DNA of 64,000 nt. It comes from Clostridium porci (lineage in GTDB: Bacteria; Bacillota; Clostridia; Lachnospirales; Lachnospiraceae). A program made the translations under genes and the position numbers. Shown piece by piece: positions 6,518 through 14,555 of the stretch. The notes under the pieces were generated by a model. The model saw nothing but the letters and a program-made list of their open reading frames with translations, was not told the origin of the DNA and did no database searches. The stretch is from NCBI RefSeq assembly GCF_009696375.1, contig NZ_VUMD01000008.1, positions 1 to 64,000 on the forward strand, read 5' to 3'. Positions within the stretch are counted from its first letter, which is position 1, and each line of letters begins with the position of its first letter.

Positions 6518-7975
6518 TCAGTCTACGGTCAGATGATTATAATCCATCACTGCGTCTTCTACAATATATTCCAGATATTCATAGGGAATAATGGGGTAGC
6601 AGTACTCCTGCCACAACCTATATCCTGGCTGCTTTACCACCTCCTCCACCACCTCAAAAGCCCTTCCTCCATAGCAAGCTTCATTCATATCTGCATAGGC
6701 CTTGGACATCTGCTGCTTCTCTTTCTCTGTCAACTGTACGAAAATCTCTCCTGCTTCCTCCTCTCTGGAATCTTTCATAGCGTCATAGGACTGATTATAA
6801 AAAATACGATTCAGAGTGGAAAGACTGTATGTATTAAAATTAATTAGGTTCTTATCCCTTATTTGGCGCTTCTTGGCCCATTTTTCTATATTTACCTTAT
6901 TTGTATTGTAGGCAAATGTCTCATCCTCCATATACTCCAGCACTCCGTATTGGCATGGAGGCGTAGACAAGGAGCTGGTTACAATTTCATAAATACCTAT
7001 ATCGTTGTTTTGCATAAAATGCTGTACATGAAGGTGACCGCTTAAAAACAATGATATATTATCCCCCTCCAGCATGTCGATGAGCTCACTGCTATGCTCG
7101 ATGGTACAATCATCTACATAAACCTTGCTCTGATCCAGCAAATTGTGATGAGCCACAGGCAGCAGGATAACTCCCTGGTCTCTGGCTTCTTCAAGCTGCT
7201 TCTCAATCCACTGATAGGTCTCTGTTTTAATCATTCCTCCTACCCGGCTCCTGGGAGTATACTGGCATGTATCCAACATTAAGAGCCGCATAGACGGTCC
7301 TAAATCGTAGCTATAGCTGAGAGATTTGCTGTCTCTGCTATAAGCCTCCTCATATCCGAAATCCTTGTATATCCTTTCAAAATCTTCCGGTGACGTAGGC
7401 TCTGCCGGATATCGGTCTATTCCGGAATAGGCGGCTGCACTATGATTATTTATATCGTGGTTACCAGGAATCACTGCTACTGTAATTCCAGCCTTCTCCA
7501 CTTCCTCCAGCTTCTTAGCCAGCTCCACATGACTTAGTTTTTCTCCCTGAAGGGTCAAATCCCCGCTAATAACCAGAACATCAGGGCTAAGAAGCTGTAT
7601 CTCCTCCAATGCCGCATCTGTAATTTCCCGCACATAGTTGGTCAGCTTTCCATCCCCATGGTCTACCATAGCCTGGAACATGTCCCCTTTATCAGTAAGA
7701 GAGGCTGCAAGATAATGAATATCTGTCATAATCACGATCCGCTTCCCTCCCTCTAAGGGTTCCGCCTTAACCTTCTTCCCTCCAGAAAATGGCTCTATCT
7801 CCGAAGGAGCTGGCTGGGTAGGCTTTAGAGTTTCCGGTTCAGTCAGGGTTTCAGTGACTGGTTCCTTGAAGGACAGGCATTGAGATTCTCCCCCTGTCTG
7901 GACGCTGCAACCTGCCATCATCCAGCACCAGACTGCCGCTAAGATTGCGCCTACACTCCTGTTCCATCTTATCAT
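6518..7975 (-). CDS. Metallophosphoesterase lipoprotein
   Basis: 485 residues with a lipoprotein signal peptide ending in the lipobox MAGC. A calcineurin-like phosphoesterase domain follows, with the metal ligands in order: TDIHYL, ISGDLT, IPGNHDIN, VAHHN and SGHLHVQ. A C-terminal helical extension of about 130 residues completes it. It is likely anchored on the outer face of the membrane; the substrate is unknown (phosphodiester or nucleotide). GAGGG precedes the start. It reads in the same direction as the amidase downstream. Confidence 0.8.
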   Translation of the reverse strand: MIRWNRSVGAILAAVWCWMMAGCSVQTGGESQCLSFKEPVTETLTEPETLKPTQPAPSEIEPFSGGKKVKAEPLEGGKRIVIMTDIHYLAASLTDKGDMFQAMVDHGDGKLTNYVREITDAALEEIQLLSPDVLVISGDLTLQGEKLSHVELAKKLEEVEKAGITVAVIPGNHDINNHSAAAYSGIDRYPAEPTSPEDFERIYKDFGYEEAYSRDSKSLSYSYDLGPSMRLLMLDTCQYTPRSRVGGMIKTETYQWIEKQLEEARDQGVILLPVAHHNLLDQSKVYVDDCTIEHSSELIDMLEGDNISLFLSGHLHVQHFMQNNDIGIYEIVTSSLSTPPCQYGVLEYMEDETFAYNTNKVNIEKWAKKRQIRDKNLINFNTYSLSTLNRIFYNQSYDAMKDSREEEAGEIFVQLTEKEKQQMSKAYADMNEACYGGRAFEVVEEVVKQPGYRLWQEYCYPIIPYEYLEYIVEDAVMDYNHLTVD

Positions 7976-8233
7976 GCTTTTCCCTCTGCTCTTAGTTTGG
8001 TAGTGTCAAGTTTTGGACTCTCTATATTGATGTAAGCCTTGTAAAATCGAGGTTTCCAGGCATTTTTACATCCAAAAAGCCTATTCCCCCTCTTGTGTCC
8101 TTTTGATGATCAATTATTTTGCTTGCGAATCCCTGCCATGTCCGGGATGAAAGCCCGTTAAATTCAGGCTGTACAGGGATTTCCATTGTTTGGCAGCCCG
8201 ATCGCTTGATGTCTGCTGCCTTGAAAAATCCAA

Positions 8234-9913
8234 CTATTTTACAGTGGAGATAATATCCCAGATATCCGTGGGTTCAAACCCAAGTCTCCAGCAGGCAACT
8301 CCTGCCAGATCCGCATCCCTGACAGCCTTGATCTTAAGACTCATGGACTCCTCCTCCTCCATCCAGATATACTGCTTTCCATCGTTGCCGTCCAGCCCTC
8401 CGCGGTAAAGCCCCAACTCATCATCCCAAGTGAGCTCTACATTATTCGCCTCCACCCATTGTTTAGCCTCCTGGATTCCATAAGCTCTGGAAGTGGTGGT
8501 ATCGCCCGAAACCGTCCATACTCTGGTATAAAAGGGAACTGCATTGATTACCTTCTCCTTTGGTACCTCCTTCAGCGTATCTTCTATGGCTTTTTTTACG
8601 AACGAAATAGAGGATACTGGGCCGGCCTCTCCGCCTGAGTAGTGCTCATCATAGCCCATAATAATCACATAATCCGCTACTATTCCCTGCTCTCTTCTGT
8701 TAAAATGAGCGGAATAGGAAGAGGGAACCGGATTGTCCACCGACAGCACCAGCCCTTTCTTCCTACAGGATACTGACAATTCTCTGATAAACTGTACATA
8801 GTGAGGGCCTGCTTCCGCTTTAAAGCTTTCAAAATCCAGATTAAATCCGTCAAAGCCGTAGGTGTCTGCCTCCTTCATCAGATTTTCTATCAGTTTTTTT
8901 CTGGTACTGGTAGAGGACATAAGCGCCTCTGTATCCAGATTTTTAATGCTTTCCTCCGTACTGACATTTTCCACCATAGCCCACACCTTAAGTCCCATAT
9001 TATGGGCCTTATCTACATATTCCTTACTGGCCAGAGAGGTATAGGTTCCGTCATTGGATTTTACATTAAACCAGGTGGGCACAATTACATTCATATCCCT
9101 GGTATTTTCTACAACATTGACCAGATTGGCATTGGCAGCTTCTGTTGTTACCATATGAAATCCCAGACGTACCTTCTCCTCCATAGACAGATTGGTATAT
9201 ACTGGCGCTTCAAATTGACTTTCAGGTGTCACTGTTCCTGCTCCCTCCAGCCTGCGGTTTTCCAAATATCCCACATAACCGTCTTTGGTTCTGACTCTGG
9301 CCCACTTATCCATAGACTCCAGCACATCCACCTGATCCCCCGCATACACATCTGTAATAACGGGGCTTTTGATTCCTCCCTTTTCCCTGAGCCGTCCCTC
9401 CTTTTTCACCACTGATGTCTCATAGGGCTCCCAGCTGGTATCTACAAACACTCGCTTAATCTGGCTGGTAACAAAAGCCTCTGTCCGTATATCTGTATAA
9501 TTCAGTACCAACCCCAAAGACAGGAACATCCCCTCTGAAGTTACCTTAAGCAAGGGGCCCTTCTCTCCCATGGCATTCTCATCTGCATATACAATGGTAT
9601 CCGGCAGGGTATATACCAGAAGCCGCTCTCTCTCATCCCAGTAAAAACGCTGATTGAGATGTTCATTAACCCACTTCACCGGCAGATAGACCTGACCATC
9701 CTCGTAAATCCCTCTGGCATCCTGTAATTCATTATCTAAAAGCAAAGCCACTCGACCGTCCTGTATCCTGAATATCTTCTCTTTATCTGCCAGTTCATTG
9801 CTTGGCATATACCGTTTTACATATACAAATCCGACGACTCCCCCTGCCAGTACAAAAAGCAGCAGAACCAGCGCTATCATTCCGCAGCCTCGGTCTTTTT
9901 TTCTTCTGCTCAT
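8234..9913 (-). CDS. Membrane-anchored SH3-GH18 glycosyl hydrolase
   Basis: 559 residues from the ATG at 9913, which follows GGAGG; an ATG at 9928 has no such site. It has an N-terminal membrane anchor (about residues 13-33) and a copper-amine-oxidase-N-like segment (VYLPVKWVNEHL). Next are an SH3_3 domain (DVLESMDKWARVRTKDGYVGYL) and a GH18 chitinase-like barrel with the catalytic signature FDGFNLDFESF. This layout matches spore or cell-wall hydrolases such as YaaH/YdhD relatives. It probably cleaves peptidoglycan-type N-acetylglucosamine bonds outside the cell. Confidence 0.75.
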   Translation of the reverse strand: MSRRKKDRGCGMIALVLLLFVLAGGVVGFVYVKRYMPSNELADKEKIFRIQDGRVALLLDNELQDARGIYEDGQVYLPVKWVNEHLNQRFYWDERERLLVYTLPDTIVYADENAMGEKGPLLKVTSEGMFLSLGLVLNYTDIRTEAFVTSQIKRVFVDTSWEPYETSVVKKEGRLREKGGIKSPVITDVYAGDQVDVLESMDKWARVRTKDGYVGYLENRRLEGAGTVTPESQFEAPVYTNLSMEEKVRLGFHMVTTEAANANLVNVVENTRDMNVIVPTWFNVKSNDGTYTSLASKEYVDKAHNMGLKVWAMVENVSTEESIKNLDTEALMSSTSTRKKLIENLMKEADTYGFDGFNLDFESFKAEAGPHYVQFIRELSVSCRKKGLVLSVDNPVPSSYSAHFNRREQGIVADYVIIMGYDEHYSGGEAGPVSSISFVKKAIEDTLKEVPKEKVINAVPFYTRVWTVSGDTTTSRAYGIQEAKQWVEANNVELTWDDELGLYRGGLDGNDGKQYIWMEEEESMSLKIKAVRDADLAGVACWRLGFEPTDIWDIISTVK

Positions 9914-10094
9914 TCTTTCCTCCGTCATTATCTGATGGTATTTATTCTATCACAAAATACAGTGAATGGGGCATTTAATTATTTACAATTTGGTTACGGC
10001 CAGCATATCTCTTCTGGCACATCCCTCTGCAACCATCCGGCAAAGCATATTTATTTACAGCCTTAAAACTGCTGGGTATTTACCTCTGATAATA

Positions 10095-10132
10095 GCAAGC
10101 CAGGCGACAAGCCCTATGTCCGCCTGGCTTGC
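10095..10132. other. Perfect 12-bp inverted repeat
   Basis: GCAAGCCAGGCG and CGCCTGGCTTGC pair perfectly around a 14-base loop, between two leftward genes. Neither strand has a T-tract, so it may stabilise transcript ends and is not a clear terminator. Confidence 0.45.
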
Positions 10133-10218
10133 TGATGGGGGCAAACGCTCTGCCGGCTTTGGCTGCACAGGCTGAGATGGTACTCATGGCAGCGCATTTG
10201 CTTTATCCCCTTATTTTA

Positions 10219-10485
10219 TCATTTCCTTTTCTTGTTGGTGGAAGGCCCCCACAAATTTACCTTATTAAAATGAATTTCATCTAGGCATCCTGGAGAGGCG
10301 CCTATGTAATCACCCATATAGCAGCCCCCGTCCTCCCCCATTTCAAATATCCGCTCCCAATCCGATTCTTCCGCCTCCTCTCCATCGACCAGAATACGTC
10401 CTCCCTTTTCCTGATACTGCCTTAGCGCTTTCATAAAGGCCTGCTGACGCTTCTTGCTGTCAGCATATTCGCTTTTTGTCATCAT
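10219..10485 (-). CDS. Small hypothetical protein
   Basis: 88 residues, acidic in the middle and basic at both ends, with segments ALRQYQEKGGRILVDGEEA and EMGEDGGCYMGDYIG. No family is recognised and there is no signal or membrane segment. GAGG lies 8 bases before paired ATG codons. The gene stands alone between the GH18 gene and the P-loop protein gene. Confidence 0.5.
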   Translation of the reverse strand: MMTKSEYADSKKRQQAFMKALRQYQEKGGRILVDGEEAEESDWERIFEMGEDGGCYMGDYIGASPGCLDEIHFNKVNLWGPSTNKKRK

Positions 10486-10589
10486 ACTTTCATCCTCTGG
10501 TTACTTACAGGCTCCGACATCAGCTGCCTACAAGGAGGCATATCGTGACATATCTTATAAGCAGCCTTGCCCTATCCCCTTGCTTTTCT

Positions 10590-11204
10590 TCACAAAATTC
10601 GTTCAAACCACTCCATAGCCCTTCTGTCGACTGAAAAGGCATCTACTGAAAGCGGAACCCGAAGCAAAGAAATCCGAAACCGCTTCTCAATCTCTCTTCT
10701 GGTGTCCTCACTGCCAAAGGCAGCCGTATATATCCACCCCCTTCTGCGGTTCTCCTCCTCTGCTAAAAGCTCCAAAAATGCCCCCAGCTTCCATTCGTTT
10801 AAAGATCCAGCTACCATCTTCACCGTGCATCTGAGCCATTCCGCACGTACAGATGGCCGCATTTCTCCAAAATCAATGATAATCTCATCATAAGTGCCAT
10901 CCATGCAGGCTGCCAGCACATGTGAGTTCCCATTTTTGTAGTACGTAACCCCAAAAAATGTGTACCTTGTATCTGGTGACTCTACATTCCTTCCATAGGT
11001 GCGGCTGAGAATTTCCTCTATCCTTCCAAGGCTTCCATGACCATTCCATTCAATGAACGCTGTCCTGCGCTGAAGGGAGCTGGCCAGATAATTAGCCATC
11101 CAAAGGGCCAGGTGTGTTACTCCTGTTCCCCGTCCTGCTCCTACAATTCCAATGACCCTGTATTGGTTTACGGCTTTTTTGCCGCGGTTATAAAGGCCGC
11201 CCAT
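10590..11204 (-). CDS. MinD/ParA-like P-loop protein with deviant Walker A
   Basis: 204 residues from ATG 11204, overlapping the kinase gene by 37 bases; an ATG at 11291 has a good GAGGAGG site but overlaps by 124 bases. Near the N-terminus GIVGAGRGTGVTHLALWMANYLAS resembles the ParA/MinD/CpaE P-loop, but the Walker lysine is replaced by valine before TH. DEIIIDFGEM is a Walker B-like strand. The upstream kinase carries the same kind of domain (GAGATHLAFGLCRYL). The gene order suggests a joint signalling role; whether nucleotide is bound is uncertain. Confidence 0.55.
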   Translation of the reverse strand: MGGLYNRGKKAVNQYRVIGIVGAGRGTGVTHLALWMANYLASSLQRRTAFIEWNGHGSLGRIEEILSRTYGRNVESPDTRYTFFGVTYYKNGNSHVLAACMDGTYDEIIIDFGEMRPSVRAEWLRCTVKMVAGSLNEWKLGAFLELLAEEENRRRGWIYTAAFGSEDTRREIEKRFRISLLRVPLSVDAFSVDRRAMEWFERIL

Positions 11205-12613
11205 CCTTCTCTGATTTTTTCTGCCCAGCCTGTTCTCCCGCCTTTCCTTCCTGAGTTGCCGGCAGCGGCTTCCCAGACTGTCTGCAAACATTGCTTTGCC
11301 TCCTCTGTCAGACAAAAAGGGTCTGCAAACTCAGGTACTCCGAAAACCTCCATCCCTGGCCGTTTCCGAATCAGCCCTCTAATCCTGCCTTCAAGTCCCA
11401 GCATCTTAAAACGTCCACCGTTCATATGTCGAAGCAGCAAAAGCATTTTTATTCCTTCTTCCTGCTCCTCCTCCAGGGCTTCTGACATTCCCACCACCTT
11501 TTCCTGCTCCCACAGGCTTCCGGCCGCTACCGCAAGCAAAGCCACCCCTCCTTTTCTGGCTTCTGCCTTTGCCAGCTGCCAGTCTGTTCCGCAGTCTTTT
11601 AATACCATCTGAAACCCTTCCGGTTCTCTGAGTCGAACTGCGGGCCCATACCAGGGTTTCATAAAACACCGTTGCACATTATAAATTCCATAAGCGTCAG
11701 GCCGCAGGCTACCAAGCCGTGCCAATGCATGCACTGCCTGAGAACGGTTACATTCTTCATATAATACCTTATACCCCTGTGCTGTAAGATACCGGCACAA
11801 GCCAAAGGCAAGATGGGTAGCTCCGGCGCCGGGCCTGCTTCCTGTCAAAACTACATTGAGAGACGGTATTTCCTTAGATTCTTTTTTCACTGGCACTCCT
11901 CTGACACAGAGCTGCTCCAAAGCACGTCCTGCTTCCTTGGCGGCGCTGTAACGCTTCTCTCTGTCCGGGTCCATACATTTTCTGATAATCTGCATAAATG
12001 CTTCGGTCAAATCTGCCTGGCTTTCTTCTCTCTCCCTTAGGGTTCCTTCTGTCATGAATCGGAGGACTGCACCAATGGCATAAATATCAGTCCTTTGGTC
12101 TAATATCTGGTCAGAAGTATATTGTTCAGGAGCTGCGCATCCTACGGTTCCATACCGTTTACGGCTTTCATTGGCCTCCGGGCTCTCTGCTGCGTGATCA
12201 AAATCAATGAGCCTTACAGTTCCATCACAGATTATCAGGTTGTTTGGTTGTAAATCCAAATATAGAATTGGGTATTCACCTGCTGAGTGCAGGTATTCTA
12301 CCAGTCCGCAGATCTGCATACCATAGCGGGCTGCGTCTGCTTCCTGCAGAGTACCCTGACGTGTAATCAGGGTATAGAGAGAATCCCCTTTCAGGTATTC
12401 TTCGATTAAATAGAAATACTGGTCGTCTTCCTCTAAATCGTAAATCAAAGGAATTCCAGGATGCCGCAGTTCTTTTAAAATGAGGGCTTCCCTGCGAAAA
12501 GCTTCATAGTCCCCATTCTTTCTGGACACACACTTGACAGCCCTGTATTCCTCCAGGCCCAAATGCTCTGCCAGCCATACGGTTCCTGTCCGACCGGTTC
12601 CTAAGATATGCAA
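11168..12613 (-). CDS. Ser/Thr protein kinase fused to a MinD-like P-loop domain
   Basis: At least 481 residues. The kinase domain has a glycine loop GTGRTG (5-10), an ATP lysine in AVKC (27), and YLDLQPNN in place of HRDLKPEN (Asp120 kept, the usual lysine replaced by Gln122). It also has DFD for DFG (137-139) and APE (161-163). After about residue 250 comes a P-loop domain with GSRPGAGATH, again without the Walker lysine. The listed start is TTG; upstream codons (LFGKYRLL) look like the true kinase N-terminus, yet no standard start lies between TTG and a TGA at 12650. AAAGGAGG sits just before that TGA, so the start is unsettled. Confidence 0.7.
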   Translation of the reverse strand: MHILGTGRTGTVWLAEHLGLEEYRAVKCVSRKNGDYEAFRREALILKELRHPGIPLIYDLEEDDQYFYLIEEYLKGDSLYTLITRQGTLQEADAARYGMQICGLVEYLHSAGEYPILYLDLQPNNLIICDGTVRLIDFDHAAESPEANESRKRYGTVGCAAPEQYTSDQILDQRTDIYAIGAVLRFMTEGTLREREESQADLTEAFMQIIRKCMDPDREKRYSAAKEAGRALEQLCVRGVPVKKESKEIPSLNVVLTGSRPGAGATHLAFGLCRYLTAQGYKVLYEECNRSQAVHALARLGSLRPDAYGIYNVQRCFMKPWYGPAVRLREPEGFQMVLKDCGTDWQLAKAEARKGGVALLAVAAGSLWEQEKVVGMSEALEEEQEEGIKMLLLLRHMNGGRFKMLGLEGRIRGLIRKRPGMEVFGVPEFADPFCLTEEAKQCLQTVWEAAAGNSGRKGGRTGWAEKIREGWAAFITAAKKP

Positions 12614-12801
12614 CAGGCGGTATTTTCCAAATAAAACGGTGCTCCTGACTCACCCCTCCTTTGTAGCAATACCATCTCTCATGGCAAGTTTACCCTAATT
12701 GCCTCATCTTGTCTATAGTCGATTTAGCATCTATATATGGGGAAGCGATATTTCAAAAAATTAGTCTTCCATAATTTTTTCTTACAATTTCATCTTTATA
12801 A

Positions 12802-12831
12802 TTGATATTTTCCCCTGTAATGTAGTATATT
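12802..12831 (+). promoter_or_regulatory. Candidate sigma-A promoter of mecA
   Basis: TTGATA, 18 bases, TATATT, about 80 bases before the mecA start. Only the fit to consensus supports it. Confidence 0.4.
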
Positions 12832-12908
12832 TAAATTGTAGAAGTCTATCTTCTGACCTAGTGTCAGATGGACGTCGCCACAGATGACACAGAACAGGAA
12901 GTGATCCG

Positions 12909-13655
12909 ATGAAAATAGAACGTATTAACGAAAACCAAATACGATGCACCTTAACCAGCTTTGATTTAAGTGTAAGGAATATCAATCTGGCAGAACTTGC
13001 CTACGGTACAGAGAAAGCCAGGAAGCTGTTCCGCGAGATGATTCAGAAAGCCTCTAATGAGGTTGGCTTTGAAGCTGAGGATATTCCTCTTATGGTGGAG
13101 GCCATTCCTTTATCCAATGAAAGCATTATGCTGGTGATCACAAAAATTGAGGACCCGGAGGAACTGGATACCCGCTTTTCCAAATTTTCCCCCTTTGCAG
13201 AGGATAACCAGACTTCTCTCCTGTCCCAGCTTACCAGCGAATTTCTGGAGGGAGCTCAAAATTCTCTGAACTATCTGGAACCGGATACAGTAGAAGATGC
13301 GCGGCAAAAAGAAAATACGCCTGCTGCCAATGCCTCCTCTGCCAAGGCCCAAAAAATGGTAAGCAGCAGCCGTCTCTTCCGCTTTGAAAGTCTGGACCGC
13401 GCCAGTGAAGCAGCCAAAGCTGTTCAGGGAATATACGAAGGTATTAATACCTTGTACAAAAAGCCAGGAACACGCCAGTATTATCTGATTATTAAACGCC
13501 AAAACTGTACTGACTTGGATTTTTCCAGAGTCTGCAATATTTTGGCAGAGTACAGCGTAAAACTTCCCTATGGGTCTGCGGAGGAGGCCTATTTTAAAGA
13601 GCATTATGAAGTCATTATCAGAGAGCGGGCCCTTCAGAATCTGGCACAAGTTTAG
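12909..13655 (+). CDS. mecA: Adaptor protein MecA
   Basis: 248 residues with the MecA N-terminal domain (MKIERINENQIRCTLTSFDL), an acidic linker with a Ser/Ala-rich stretch, and the C-terminal domain ending SVKLPYGSAEEAYFKEHYE. MecA hands substrates such as ComK or other regulators to the ClpC ATPase for degradation by ClpP. The gene stands alone, has AGGAAG before the ATG, and ends in a strong terminator. Length fits the clostridial members. Confidence 0.88.
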   Translation: MKIERINENQIRCTLTSFDLSVRNINLAELAYGTEKARKLFREMIQKASNEVGFEAEDIPLMVEAIPLSNESIMLVITKIEDPEELDTRFSKFSPFAEDNQTSLLSQLTSEFLEGAQNSLNYLEPDTVEDARQKENTPAANASSAKAQKMVSSSRLFRFESLDRASEAAKAVQGIYEGINTLYKKPGTRQYYLIIKRQNCTDLDFSRVCNILAEYSVKLPYGSAEEAYFKEHYEVIIRERALQNLAQV

Positions 13656-13708
13656 GAAAACAGCATAAAGCCTGCTTTCTTTAGAAAAAGCTGCTATGAA
13701 CCGCAGCG

Positions 13709-13740
13709 CCCCCGGAAATCTCCGGGGGATTTTTCTGTTC
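13709..13740 (+). terminator. Intrinsic terminator of mecA
   Basis: CCCCCGGA-AATC-TCCGGGGG followed by ATTTTTCTGTTC, about 55 bases after the stop. The stretch from here to the next terminator shows no gene. Confidence 0.85.
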
Positions 13741-14007
13741 GTTTCTTTTTAATCAGCATTTAAATCATCCGTCTCTTATCCTGGACGCGTTTTCCATTTC
13801 TTAATATATTTTGCATCTTCTCCCTGAGATACTATCATGTCTCGTCCGCTGGTTCAAGCCATAATAACACTTTAATAATTTATTGTAAACAAACAGTTCT
13901 TGAGAAATCGATAAAGTTCGGTTATCTATCCTGCCAATGCGTTTGTATCTGGACAAATATCCTGAATCATCCGCCTCGGCAAACTCATGCCCGAAACTCT
14001 ACAGGGC

Positions 14008-14065
14008 AGAAAAAAGAACGCTGCCCCGGCCCGAAGCACATACACTCCGGCTGTCGGAACAGCGT
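14008..14065 (-). terminator. Terminator of the DUF1858 gene
   Basis: On the minus strand ACGCTG (14065-14060) pairs with CAGCGT (14023-14018), with further pairing inside, followed by TCTTTTTT. It lies a few bases after the DUF1858 stop codon. Confidence 0.65.
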
Positions 14066-14072
14066 CGCATTT

Positions 14073-14273
14073 TTATTTGCCTGCCAGAATCTCATTAATC
14101 TGAGAAACCAGAGTGTCACAGTCAATTCCATGAACCATGCAGGCCTCCTCCAGAGATTCTCCTTGAGAAGCAGGGCAGCCCAGACAATGCATGCCCGCAC
14201 GCATCAGAATCGGGGCAATAAGGTCATCTACCTGAAGCAGCTGACCAATCAGCATACTCTTATCAATCGTCAT
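14073..14273 (-). CDS. DUF1858 putative redox-disulfide protein
   Basis: 66 residues matching the DUF1858 'hybrid-cluster-protein-associated redox disulfide' domain, with GMHCLGCPAS carrying the CxxC pair, and hydrophobic helices on both sides (LLQVDDLIAPILMRAG). A thiol-redox or metal-sensing role in anaerobes is assumed for the family, not proven. AAGGAGG precedes the ATG. Single-gene transcript with its own terminator. The 280 bases upstream hold no gene. Confidence 0.8.
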   Translation of the reverse strand: MTIDKSMLIGQLLQVDDLIAPILMRAGMHCLGCPASQGESLEEACMVHGIDCDTLVSQINEILAGK

Positions 14274-14555
14274 AAACGATTACCTCCTTAATAAACTGCA
14301 TTACAGCTTCCATAAAGTAATAGCTGCGCTTCTACCATCATAATACCTAATTCCGTTTTTGACAAGCCCTTCTATCTGGCTTACCACAACAAACCTATAG
14401 AATGAACAAACGTTTTATTTATTCGCAACTGTTTGTTCATAAAAAATTCTCACATGCCTTTGTCCTGCCAACTTGCCCTGTCACAATTTCAGCGTCTTTA
14501 GCAAAATCCACGGACGAACCATACTCTAAGGCTTGAGCTTCTTCATGACACGCCC

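Noticed and set aside
8801-9415. 204-codon open frame antisense to the GH18 gene
   Set aside because: Shadow of a gene with a clear active-site signature; no start site.
10095-10132. Intrinsic terminator
   Set aside because: The stem is perfect but no T-tract follows on either strand.
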